Counted from the stretch's first letter, positions 1-7,079 are shown. The stretch is 8,440 nucleotides of DNA from DAOSWM01 sp035380045 (GCA_035380045.1 DAOSWM010000101.1:1-8440); one strand, 5' to 3'. Notes: generated by a model from the sequence alone, not told the origin. A program made the numbers and translations.

Positions 1-59
1 TTGAACCGCCGACCTCATGATTATGAATCATGCGCTCTAACCAGCTGAGCTACCTCGCC
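1..59 (-). tRNA. tRNA with CAU anticodon, probably elongator tRNA-Met (3' end cut off by the window)
   Basis: Read on the minus strand from 59 down, the sequence folds as a tRNA: acceptor 5' strand GGCGAGG, TA, D-arm GCTC/GAGC around a nine-base loop, anticodon stem CATGA/TCATG with loop TTCATAA (anticodon CAT), variable loop AGGTC, then T-stem 5' strand GGCGG and the start of the T-loop TTCAA. About 59 of some 74-77 bases are present; the 3' half of the T-arm and the acceptor 3' strand lie outside. The anticodon stem lacks the three G-C pairs of initiator tRNA, so this is elongator Met, or the Ile tRNA whose CAU is modified to lysidine. The sequence alone does not settle which. Confidence 0.93.
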
Positions 60-81
60 ATTGGTTTTTTGTTTTGCGGGG

Positions 82-111
82 CAAAAGTATAAATAATTTT
101 GGTTCAAACAA
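82..111 (-). promoter_or_regulatory. Bacteroidota-type promoter for the tRNA gene
   Basis: On the minus strand there is an exact TAnnTTTG -7 box (TACTTTTG, 89 to 82) with a TTG at 111 to 109, 19 bases upstream. Transcription would start near position 75, about 16 bases before the mature tRNA 5' end, which suits a tRNA precursor leader. Confidence 0.72.
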
Positions 112-222
112 GTATTTTTTAAATAAAATTTGATGGTCTCATTAACCTCAATATAGGCATTTCAGAGCTTTTTTAACATTCATCAGGTGTTGCTGTTGAT
201 AAATAATTGTGCTAAAACATAC

Positions 223-249
223 TTGTAATATAAAAAAGATGTTATATTG
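223..249 (+). promoter_or_regulatory. weak candidate promoter for the START-like gene
   Basis: TTG at 223-225 is followed after 17 bases by TATATTG at 243-249, which is one T short of the TAnnTTTG consensus. It is the best match upstream of the START-like gene and would give a leader of about 45 bases. The imperfect -7 box keeps confidence low. The rest of 60-301 is AT-rich, and I see nothing else in it. Confidence 0.3.
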
Positions 250-301
250 CAGTAAAGGACAGCAAATAATATAAAAATCGCCTTTGGAAAAATCAAACGA
301 A

Positions 302-703
302 ATGGAAAATGTGAATGTGAATAGTAAGATTGAGCTGGAATTTACCATTAACACCTCGCCAAGTATACTTTTTAACCGTCTTAGCACTCCCTCTGGGCTT
401 TCAGAATGGTTTGCCGATGACGTAAATGTTGATAACGATATTTTTACTTTTATTTGGGACAAGGCTGAAAATAAAGCTCAGCTCATATCAAAGAAAGAGA
501 ATAAATACATTCGGTTTAGCTGGCTGAATGATGACGGCTCCTTCGACCCCGACTGCTACTTTGAGTTCAGAATCTCACAGCATGAACTTACTGGTGAACT
601 TGCGCTTAACATTATTGAGCAACTCAATGATGATGACACCGAAGATGCTGAATCGCTCTGGAACTATCAGGTTGGTGAACTTAAAAGGCAGTTAGGTTTA
701 TAA
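302..703 (+). CDS. START-like domain protein (SRPBCC fold), function unknown
   Basis: A 133-residue soluble protein with no signal peptide or membrane segment. It matches, from memory, the START-like family common in Bacteroidota, a branch of the SRPBCC/Bet v1 fold that generally binds hydrophobic ligands. Recognisable stretches are INTSPSILFNRLSTPSGLSE (residues 16-35), WFADDV (36-41) and the following FTFIWD strand (48-53). The C-terminal part has a run of acidic residues (109-117), then the amphipathic helix ESLWNYQVGELKRQ (117-130) that would close the ligand cavity. I chose the ATG at 302 over an in-frame TTG at 284 because it puts the conserved region near the N terminus at the usual family length. 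A weak hairpin and new promoters follow, so it is probably transcribed separately from the permease. No ligand or partner can be read from the sequence. Confidence 0.85.
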   Translation: MENVNVNSKIELEFTINTSPSILFNRLSTPSGLSEWFADDVNVDNDIFTFIWDKAENKAQLISKKENKYIRFSWLNDDGSFDPDCYFEFRISQHELTGELALNIIEQLNDDDTEDAESLWNYQVGELKRQLGL

Positions 704-738
704 CCTATTCAATACTGATTGATAAAATCCTCCTGAAA

Positions 739-760
739 AATACACCTTCGGGGGTGTGTT
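739..760 (+). terminator. candidate hairpin terminator after the START-like gene
   Basis: An eight-pair stem, AATACACC (739-746) with GGTGTGTT (753-760), including one T-G wobble, closes a six-base loop TTCGGG. It starts 36 bases after the stop codon. The 3' side lacks a run of T, but A residues precede the stem, so it could be a weak terminator or a processing structure. Confidence 0.4.
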
Positions 761-806
761 GTGCCATAATTTCTTCTGGTAATTCATTTCCTTTGCATAA
801 AACATA

Positions 807-827
807 TACTTTTGCGTTATATTTTTG
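807..827 (+). promoter_or_regulatory. two overlapping -7 candidates for the permease-glycosyltransferase unit
   Basis: Two exact TAnnTTTG boxes lie in tandem: TACTTTTG (807-814) and TATTTTTG (820-827). The nearest TTTG is at 792-795, too close for the first box and rather far (24 bases) for the second, so the -33 element is poor in both cases. Transcripts would start near 821 or 834, giving a 50-65 base leader to the ATG at 885. Confidence 0.45.
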
Positions 828-884
828 TATCAACGTAACTTTTGGTAATGCTGTTGAAATATGAATAAACGTAACCACATATAG

Positions 885-2348
885 ATGAAAACCTTACATC
901 GATTTGTTTTAAAATCATACCTGGGTCCGCTGTTCATGACCTTCTTTATTGTAATGTTCATTCTTTTGATGCAATTCCTATGGAAGTACATTGATGATTT
1001 GGTTGGCAAAGGACTTGACCTAGATGTTATTATGGAACTCCTTCTATATGCATCGGCAGGATTAGTGCCCATGGCACTTCCTCTTGCTACGCTTCTTGCT
1101 TCCCTTATGACTTTAGGTAACCTTGGTGAAAACAACGAGCTACTCGCCATGAAGTCCGCTGGGATTTCACTCCCTCGAATCATGAGTCCTCTTATTGTTC
1201 TTGCAATCCTAGTCTCAATTTCCGCATTCTTCTTTGCAAACAATGTTCTTCCTCACACAAACCTTAAAATTTCATCGCTTTTGTACGATGTCAAACAGCA
1301 AAGGCCAGAACTACAAATAAAACCAGGGATTTTCAATAATGATATTGATGGCTATAGCATAAAGGTAGCACAGAAGGATCCTCGCACAAACCTTATGCGA
1401 AAAATTATGATATACGATCATCGTTCGAATGAAGGCAACCTTGTGGTTACCGTTGCCGATTCTGGCTACATGCAGGTTACTGACGATGAGAAATATATGA
1501 TTGTTACCCTTTTTAACGGCTACACCTACGAGGAGATGAAGGAAAACGTAAACGCCCGTCGTGCCCCTCGAAAGTTTCCTGCTCGCAGGAATAAATTTGA
1601 TGAACAAATCGCCGTTCTTGAGCTTAAAGGATTCGGATTTCAACGTACAAACGAAGATCTTTTTAAAAGTAACTTTCAGGTTATGAACCTATCCCAACTC
1701 GAAAATGCCAGCGATTCGTTGGAAATTGAGCTGGGAAAAAGAAAAGAATCATTCCAAAAAACATTACTTCAATCAACGCTCATCAGGAATCCTTTTGGCG
1801 CCCGACGAGATAGCGGTGTTGTTGCAACCTACTCTCTGAACACTGATTCAATCCTTAACTCCATGCCCGAAAAAATAAAGCAAAGAACCATTAACCGGGC
1901 ATTAGCCAATGCCAGAGCTGCCAAAAACTATGTAACCTCATCAACCGATGAATTTTACCATCGTGGGAAATACATTGCACGACACAAAGTTGAGTGGAAC
2001 CGGAAACTTGCACTCTCTTTTGCCTGCCTGGTCTTCTTCTTTATTGGAGCACCGCTGGGTGCAATTATAAGGAAAGGTGGACTCGGAATGCCGGTTGTTG
2101 TTTCAGTACTGTTCTTCGTTCTGTACTACGTTATAACCCTTACTGGCGAAAAGTTCGTTCGGGAACTTGTTTGGCAACCCGGATTCGGCATGTGGATTTC
2201 TTCATTCATTCTTCTTCCGTTGGGGGTATTCCTTTCGTACAAAGCCACCACCGACTCGGTAATCCTTAACGCCGACTACTATATTCTAATAATGAAAAAA
2301 TTTGTTCGATTGCATAAAAAACATAAAATCAAACATGCATCGAACTAG
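885..2348 (+). CDS. LptF/LptG family permease (YjgP/YjgQ), lipopolysaccharide export
   Basis: An inner-membrane subunit of the LptB2FG transporter type, which extracts lipopolysaccharide from the inner membrane and passes it to the LptC/LptA bridge. The 487 residues show three N-terminal membrane segments (about 13-33, 52-77, 101-121), a periplasmic beta-jellyroll region (about 122-270), and three C-terminal segments (about 373-395, 401-420, 434-453). Family signatures visible are KSAGISLPRI (90-99) between segments 2 and 3, and FFIGAPLGAIIRKGG (385-399) at segment 4. E. coli LptF and LptG are roughly 360 residues. The extra length lies mostly in a charged, probably helical stretch (about 270-370) before segment 4. 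I cannot tell LptF from LptG, so no symbol is given. The ATG at 885 directly follows an in-frame stop, so no longer start is possible. The glycosyltransferase gene begins 7 bases after the stop, which suggests cotranscription. Confidence 0.93.
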   Translation: MKTLHRFVLKSYLGPLFMTFFIVMFILLMQFLWKYIDDLVGKGLDLDVIMELLLYASAGLVPMALPLATLLASLMTLGNLGENNELLAMKSAGISLPRIMSPLIVLAILVSISAFFFANNVLPHTNLKISSLLYDVKQQRPELQIKPGIFNNDIDGYSIKVAQKDPRTNLMRKIMIYDHRSNEGNLVVTVADSGYMQVTDDEKYMIVTLFNGYTYEEMKENVNARRAPRKFPARRNKFDEQIAVLELKGFGFQRTNEDLFKSNFQVMNLSQLENASDSLEIELGKRKESFQKTLLQSTLIRNPFGARRDSGVVATYSLNTDSILNSMPEKIKQRTINRALANARAAKNYVTSSTDEFYHRGKYIARHKVEWNRKLALSFACLVFFFIGAPLGAIIRKGGLGMPVVVSVLFFVLYYVITLTGEKFVRELVWQPGFGMWISSFILLPLGVFLSYKATTDSVILNADYYILIMKKFVRLHKKHKIKHASN

Positions 2349-2355
2349 ATGAGTA

Positions 2356-3564
2356 ATGAACATTCTACTGATTGCTAATAAGGTTCCTTTCCCCCCAAAC
2401 GATGGAGGCGCCTTTGCCACTCTAAACATGGCGTTGGGCTTAAAAAATGCTGGAGCCCACGTTACGGTTTTGGCAATCTCAACTCCCAAGCACCCATCTA
2501 CAGAGCAGGATATTCCTCAATCCATATCGGAATCTATCCGCTTTATTACAACATTTGTAAACACAAATATTTCATGGGTAAAGGCCATTCTCAATCTTTT
2601 CTTCTCTAAAACACCCTACAACGCCGAACGATTTATATCAAGTAACTTTAAAAATCAAATTGAGGTTACCCTCAAAGAAAATCCCTTCGATTTAATTCAA
2701 CTTGAAGGGTTGTATCTGGCTCCCTACATTGAAACTATCCAAAATGTTTCTAAATCACCAATTGTGCTGCGTGCTCACAATGTGGAATGGGAAATTTGGA
2801 AGAGAACAGCACAAAATGAAAAGAATTTCCTGAAAAAAATCTACCTGAGCATTCTTGCCCAAAGGGTAAAGCGAATGGAACTTCAAGCCCTTAGGAAGAT
2901 TGACCTTCTGGTTCCTATCTCCGAAAGAGACAAGAAAATTCTTGAACAAATGGGATGCTCTAAACCATCGTACACATGTAGAACTGGTTTTCTTCTCAAC
3001 AATAACGTTCCTGTTAACAATGAGGTAGAGTTCCCTTCCGTCTTCCATCTTGGTGGGCTCGATTGGATTCCCAATCGTGAAGGACTCCTCTGGTTTCTCG
3101 ATAATTGCTGGCACGAAATTGTCAAAAAAATTCCTTCAATTAAATTCTACATCGCAGGTCGTAATGCTACAAAAGATTTTATCAACAGAATTAAAAAGTA
3201 CGAAAACGTAGAGTTTCTAGGTGAAGTTACTGATTCGAAAGAATTTATGCGCTCCAAAGCCGTAATGGTTGTCCCATTGCTTTCGGGGAGTGGCATGAGA
3301 ATAAAGATTGTTGAAGGCATGTCGCTTGGCAAAGCAATTGTTAGCACATCCATCGGTGCAGAAGGAATTGAGGCAACCGACGGGAAGGACATAATGATTG
3401 CCGATACGGCAAACGATTTTACTGCAAAAACTCTGTTCCTTCTCACAAATCAAGAAATTTGCAGCAACCTAGGCAACTCTGCAAAAGAGTTTGCTTCTAA
3501 TAATCTCGATAACAGCAAAATTGTAATGGGTTTATATAACTTCTACCAAAATCATCTCTCGTAA
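2356..3564 (+). CDS. glycosyltransferase, GT4-like (GT-B fold)
   Basis: A 402-residue cytoplasmic or membrane-associated sugar transferase. The N-terminal Rossmann half starts MNILLIANKVPFPPNDGG, the usual donor-independent opening of GT-B enzymes, and contains LRAHNVEWEIWKR (138-150), typical of this subfamily. The C-terminal nucleotide-sugar half includes LGGLDWIPNREGL (232-244) and the donor-binding block SGSGMRIKIVEGMSLGKAIV (310-329). In that block Glu320 is the second Glu of the GT4 EX7E motif; the first position is Ser312, as in the branch with a GSGMRIK signature. Sugar donor and acceptor cannot be predicted. It follows the LPS-export permease by 7 bases and precedes a membrane GT2 enzyme, so a role in a surface polysaccharide, O-antigen-like chain or glycolipid is a reasonable inference but unproven. 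Confidence 0.9.
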   Translation: MNILLIANKVPFPPNDGGAFATLNMALGLKNAGAHVTVLAISTPKHPSTEQDIPQSISESIRFITTFVNTNISWVKAILNLFFSKTPYNAERFISSNFKNQIEVTLKENPFDLIQLEGLYLAPYIETIQNVSKSPIVLRAHNVEWEIWKRTAQNEKNFLKKIYLSILAQRVKRMELQALRKIDLLVPISERDKKILEQMGCSKPSYTCRTGFLLNNNVPVNNEVEFPSVFHLGGLDWIPNREGLLWFLDNCWHEIVKKIPSIKFYIAGRNATKDFINRIKKYENVEFLGEVTDSKEFMRSKAVMVVPLLSGSGMRIKIVEGMSLGKAIVSTSIGAEGIEATDGKDIMIADTANDFTAKTLFLLTNQEICSNLGNSAKEFASNNLDNSKIVMGLYNFYQNHLS

Positions 3565-3665
3565 AATTCTGAAAATTCAATACCATTTCTCCGTTTATAG
3601 CTCTCTATTCTCAATTCCCGCATCATCCAAAGTAAAAATTTCAAAAACAAACCCATTCTTTTTTG

Positions 3666-3673
3666 TACTTTTG
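3666..3673 (+). promoter_or_regulatory. -7 box of a promoter for the GT2-ribBA-fmt unit
   Basis: TACTTTTG (3666-3673) matches TAnnTTTG exactly and is followed by GC, the same extension as at the tRNA and permease promoters. No clear TTG lies 18-19 bases upstream. Transcription would start near 3680, about 22 bases before the GTG at 3702. The rest of 3565-3701 is noncoding, with no other element seen. Confidence 0.55.
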
Positions 3674-3701
3674 CCATGATTTAAAATCCAAAGCCCAAGA
3701 A

Positions 3702-4865
3702 GTGAATATTGTATTCTGGATATCCGTTGCCCTGCTTTTCCACACGTACGTACTTTACCCGTTTATACTGTACATTCTGTCGGTAAACCGCAAGCCAACC
3801 CGCAACGTTTACTCCAGAAACGAAAACCTGCCATCTGTTTCTGTAATTATGGCTGCCCACAACGAGGAGGATGTTATTGGTCAAAAAATTGATACCGTTT
3901 TCGATACTACCTATCCGCTCGAAAAAGTTGAACTTCTGATTGGTTCCGATTGCTCAACCGACAGCACGAACGAAATAATCCGATTGAAGCAGCAGCAGTA
4001 CGGTAAAATTACATTTCTGGAATTTACCCAACGGCAGGGGAAGGCAAACATTATGAACCAGCTGCTCGACAGAGCAACGGGCGACATAATTGTTTCAACT
4101 GATGCCAACGTGCTGCTTACAAGCGACACTCTCTTCAACTCCGTAAAATTCTTTAAGAATGAGGAGGTGGGATTGGTTGACACTCGTATGACCAATACAG
4201 GGTTGAATAAGCAAGGAATTTCAATCCAGGAAAGTTCTTACATATCGCGCGAGGTGCTAATTAAAAACCGTGAGGGAAACGTTTGGGGAACCATGATGGG
4301 CCCCTTTGGCGGGTGTTTTGCTATTCGCAAAAGTTGTTACCACAAGGTTCCAAGGAATTTCTTCATGGACGATTTTTACATCAACATGAAAGTTCTTGAG
4401 GCGGGCAAAAAATCCATGAACAGCCTCGATGCCATCGTTTTCGAGGATGTTTCGAATAAGTTGAGCGAGGAGTTCCGTCGGAAAGTGCGAATATCAATCG
4501 GGAACTTTCAGAACCTGGCAGCATTTAAACATCTCCTTTGGCCACCTACCAGGGCGGTTGGTTTTTCGTTCCTGTCGCATAAGGTTGTTCGATGGTTCGG
4601 GCCGTTCCTGCTGCTATTCGCACTGGCTAGTAATGTTTTACTGGCTATCAGATATCAGTTTTACGCATATATTCTTGTTTTACATGCATTTATCTACATA
4701 TTTCCGGCAATTGATTATTTGCTTGGGAAAATTAATATTCATTTGTTAGCTTTGCGGTTTTCAACCCACTTTTTTAGCATGAACACAGCCCTATTTGTTG
4801 GGCTAATAAAATACTTGAAAGGAGTAAATAGCAATGTTTGGCAACCAACCCAACGAAACCAGTAG
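3702..4865 (+). CDS. membrane-bound family 2 glycosyltransferase
   Basis: A 387-residue GT-A fold enzyme anchored in the inner membrane. Residues 4-27 form an N-terminal membrane segment. The catalytic domain follows: PSVSVIMAAHNEE (44-56), the nucleotide-binding SDCSTDS (82-88), the metal-binding region STDAN (132-136), GPFGGCFAIRK (200-210), and MDDF (222-225) supplying the probable catalytic acid. RRKVR (259-263) sits where related processive enzymes carry QxxRW. Two or three hydrophobic segments follow (about 300-317, 321-341 and possibly 349-370), and the protein ends in VWQPTQR. This layout resembles polysaccharide-elongating GT2 enzymes, but the product is unknown. I chose the GTG at 3702 because the longer in-frame TTG at 3663 lies upstream of and across the -7 box, and because GTG begins directly before the hydrophobic segment. 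The 3' end overlaps ribBA by 32 bases. Confidence 0.88.
   Translation: MNIVFWISVALLFHTYVLYPFILYILSVNRKPTRNVYSRNENLPSVSVIMAAHNEEDVIGQKIDTVFDTTYPLEKVELLIGSDCSTDSTNEIIRLKQQQYGKITFLEFTQRQGKANIMNQLLDRATGDIIVSTDANVLLTSDTLFNSVKFFKNEEVGLVDTRMTNTGLNKQGISIQESSYISREVLIKNREGNVWGTMMGPFGGCFAIRKSCYHKVPRNFFMDDFYINMKVLEAGKKSMNSLDAIVFEDVSNKLSEEFRRKVRISIGNFQNLAAFKHLLWPPTRAVGFSFLSHKVVRWFGPFLLLFALASNVLLAIRYQFYAYILVLHAFIYIFPAIDYLLGKINIHLLALRFSTHFFSMNTALFVGLIKYLKGVNSNVWQPTQRNQ
4818..4824 (+). promoter_or_regulatory. strong Shine-Dalgarno sequence for ribBA inside the upstream gene
   Basis: AAAGGAG lies 9 bases before the ribBA ATG at 4834, within the last codons of the GT2 gene. Such sites are rare in Bacteroidota, where the anti-Shine-Dalgarno end of 16S rRNA is largely occluded. 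None of the other genes in this window has one at a usable distance. Confidence 0.6.
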
Positions 4866-6093
4866 CCTAAACACCATCGAGGAAGCCTTGGAGGATATCA
4901 AGGCCGGTAAAGTTATTATTGTTGTTGACGATGAGGACAGGGAGAATGAGGGCGATTTTATTGCAGCCGCCGAACTTATAACCCCTGAAATTGTAAACTT
5001 TATGGCCAAGCACGGTCGGGGACTTATTTGTGCACCACTCCCCGAGGATCGATGCAAGGAGCTGGAGCTGGAAATGATGGTTGGAACCAACACTGCGCTT
5101 CACCAAACTGCATTCACGGTTTCTGTAGATTTGCTTGGGCATGGTTGCACCACCGGAATATCTGCATCCGACAGAGCAAAAACTATAAAAGCTCTGGTAA
5201 ATTCTGAAACAAAGCCTGAAGATCTTGCCCGTCCCGGTCATATTTTCCCACTAAAATCGAAGGAGAAAGGCGTTCTTCGTAGAGCTGGGCATACCGAGGC
5301 CGTTGTGGATTTAACACGGCTTGCTGGCTTAAAACCCGGTGGCGTACTGGTTGAAATTATGAACGACGACGGTACCATGGCGCGCCTTCCACAACTTCTG
5401 GAAATTGCCAAAAAATTCAACCTGAAAATAATTTCCATTAAAAACCTAATTGAGTACAAACTCAAATTCGAAAGTATCATCGAGGTTGGCTCAAGGGTTA
5501 AGCTACCAACTGCCCACGGCAAATTCGACCTTATTGCCTTCAGGCAAAAGTCGAACGGGCTAGAGCATGTTGCACTAGTGAAAGGTTCTTGGACACCCGA
5601 TGAACCAATCCTCGTTCGCGTTCACTCCTCGTGCGTTACCGGCGATATTTTCCACTCGTACCGTTGCGATTGCGGGCCACAACTCCACAAGGCAATGGAA
5701 ATGATTGACAAAGAGGGCAAAGGAGTTCTGGTTTACATGAACCAGGAGGGACGTGGAATTGGACTTTTCAATAAAATTCATGCATACAAGCTTCAGGAGG
5801 AAGGCCTCGATACCGTTGAGGCTAACGTTGAACTTGGTTTCGCTCCCGATGAGCGTGATTACGGAATTGGAGCCAGCATAATAAGGGAGTTGGGCGTTCG
5901 GAAAATGCGGCTAATAACCAATAACCCAAAAAAACGTAAGGGTTTGGAAGGTTACGGGCTGGAGATTGTTGAGAATGTTCCCCTCGAAATTCCTCCAACA
6001 CCCCAAAACGAATTCTACCTGCAAACCAAGCGCGATAAGATGGGGCACCTTATCCTGCTATCGCCTAAAGAGCAGGCAAAAAAGAAAGAATAG
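4834..6093 (+). CDS. ribBA: RibBA: 3,4-dihydroxy-2-butanone-4-phosphate synthase / GTP cyclohydrolase II
   Basis: A bifunctional cytosolic enzyme that starts both branches of riboflavin synthesis. Its N-terminal half converts ribulose 5-phosphate to dihydroxybutanone phosphate, and its C-terminal half opens GTP to the pyrimidine precursor. The synthase domain (about 12-207) carries DDEDRENEGDF (32-42), HGRGLICAPL (60-69), GCTTGISASDRAKTI (104-118) and RAGHTEA (150-156). The cyclohydrolase domain (about 213-404) has all three zinc cysteines (Cys267, Cys278, Cys280), NQEGRGIG (303-310) and PDERDYGIGA (338-347). At 419 residues the length is normal for a fused RibBA, and both active sites look intact. 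Translation probably depends on the AAAGGAG site and the 32-base overlap with the GT2 gene. No FMN riboswitch precedes it. fmt follows after 8 bases, so the two are likely cotranscribed. Confidence 0.97.
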   Translation: MFGNQPNETSSLNTIEEALEDIKAGKVIIVVDDEDRENEGDFIAAAELITPEIVNFMAKHGRGLICAPLPEDRCKELELEMMVGTNTALHQTAFTVSVDLLGHGCTTGISASDRAKTIKALVNSETKPEDLARPGHIFPLKSKEKGVLRRAGHTEAVVDLTRLAGLKPGGVLVEIMNDDGTMARLPQLLEIAKKFNLKIISIKNLIEYKLKFESIIEVGSRVKLPTAHGKFDLIAFRQKSNGLEHVALVKGSWTPDEPILVRVHSSCVTGDIFHSYRCDCGPQLHKAMEMIDKEGKGVLVYMNQEGRGIGLFNKIHAYKLQEEGLDTVEANVELGFAPDERDYGIGASIIRELGVRKMRLITNNPKKRKGLEGYGLEIVENVPLEIPPTPQNEFYLQTKRDKMGHLILLSPKEQAKKKE

Positions 6094-6101
6094 AAACTTT
6101 C

Positions 6102-7079
6102 ATGGTAAGTAACAAATCCCTCAGAGTTGTTTACATGGGTACACCCGAATTTGCGGTTGAACCCCTAAGGGCTATTCTTGAGGCTGGGTTCACTGTTTGC
6201 GCCGTTGTTACCGTTCCCGATAAACCTGCAGGACGAGGACAGAAAATTTCCGAATCGGCAGTTAAGCAGTTTGCCAGGGAGAGAGAGCTGCCCATTCTTC
6301 AGCCCGAAAAGTTAAAGGATGACGCGTTTGTAAATCAACTTCGCCAGCTGAATCCCGATGTGATGGTTGTTGTGGCATTCCGAATGCTTCCCGAGGTTGT
6401 TTGGCGTATTCCACGCCTTGGTACCTTTAACCTTCACGCATCACTTCTGCCGCAGTATCGCGGCGCAGCCCCAATTAACTGGGCAGTTATTAATGGCGAA
6501 ACTCATACCGGACTTACCACCTTCCTTATCGATGAAAAAATTGATACAGGAAACCTGATAATGCAAAAAGAAGTTGAAATTTTACCCAACGAAACGGCAG
6601 GTGAACTTCACGATAAGCTGATGGGGTTAGGCGGAAAGTTGGTTGTTGAAACCATTAGAAAGCTGGCAGAGGACAACTTCATGCCAAAACCGCAAAGCGA
6701 GTTCTACCAATTGGAAGAAGAGTTGAAACCTGCACCAAAAATTTTTAAGGAAACCTGCAGAATCGATTGGAGTATAACGGGTGCAGAAATCCACAACTTT
6801 ATTCGTGGCTTAAGCCCTTATCCTGCTGCCTGGACCGAGTTTTCTACTGCCGATGGCAGTGAGATTTCTGCAAAAATTTTCCGAAGCAGTTTTCAGGATG
6901 CTGAGAATGATAGCGCTGCTCCAGGCACAATTAAAACCAACGGAGCAACCTTTCTCAAAGTAAAATGTGCCGATGGGTACGTGAGTATTCTGGAAATTCA
7001 GCTTGCAGGGAAACGTAACCTTCCAATTGGTGAATTTCTAAAGGGATTTCGGGTAACCGAGGGTTTGCTTGCTTTGTAA
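6102..7079 (+). CDS. fmt: methionyl-tRNA formyltransferase
   Basis: This enzyme transfers a formyl group from 10-formyltetrahydrofolate to Met-tRNA(fMet), making the initiator used in bacterial translation. The N-terminal formyltransferase domain (about 7-190) opens with LRVVYMGTPEFAVEPL (7-22) and contains the catalytic set Asn110, His112 and Asp148, within FNLHASLLPQYRGAAPINWA (109-128) and LIDEKIDTGN (142-151). The C-terminal tRNA-binding domain (about 210-325) includes IHNFIRGLSPYPAAWT (230-245). The length of 325 residues is normal. The gene begins 8 bases after ribBA, without a Shine-Dalgarno site. Linking riboflavin and formylation genes is a shared-operon arrangement rather than a pathway connection, though both GTP cyclohydrolase and formyl transfer touch the GTP/folate economy. 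Confidence 0.97.
   Translation: MVSNKSLRVVYMGTPEFAVEPLRAILEAGFTVCAVVTVPDKPAGRGQKISESAVKQFARERELPILQPEKLKDDAFVNQLRQLNPDVMVVVAFRMLPEVVWRIPRLGTFNLHASLLPQYRGAAPINWAVINGETHTGLTTFLIDEKIDTGNLIMQKEVEILPNETAGELHDKLMGLGGKLVVETIRKLAEDNFMPKPQSEFYQLEEELKPAPKIFKETCRIDWSITGAEIHNFIRGLSPYPAAWTEFSTADGSEISAKIFRSSFQDAENDSAAPGTIKTNGATFLKVKCADGYVSILEIQLAGKRNLPIGEFLKGFRVTEGLLAL

Noticed and set aside
284..301. TTG start for the START-like protein
   Set aside because: It adds six residues with no family match; the ATG at 302 fits the family length.
148..462. Minus-strand 104-codon open frame over the START-like gene start
   Set aside because: It overlaps a well-supported gene, and its translation is low-complexity and resembles no family; it is a shadow frame.
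1994..2269. Plus-strand 91-codon frame inside the permease
   Set aside because: It lies wholly in the conserved C-terminal membrane part of the permease in another frame and has no recognisable protein features.
2349..2378. ATG at 2349 as an alternative start after the permease
   Set aside because: It is in a different frame from the glycosyltransferase and stops after nine codons; the protein starting at 2356 opens with the expected GT-B sequence.
4700..4833. FMN riboswitch upstream of ribBA
   Set aside because: The region codes for the end of the GT2 protein, and I see none of the conserved RFN-element motifs such as AGGRNGGGG.
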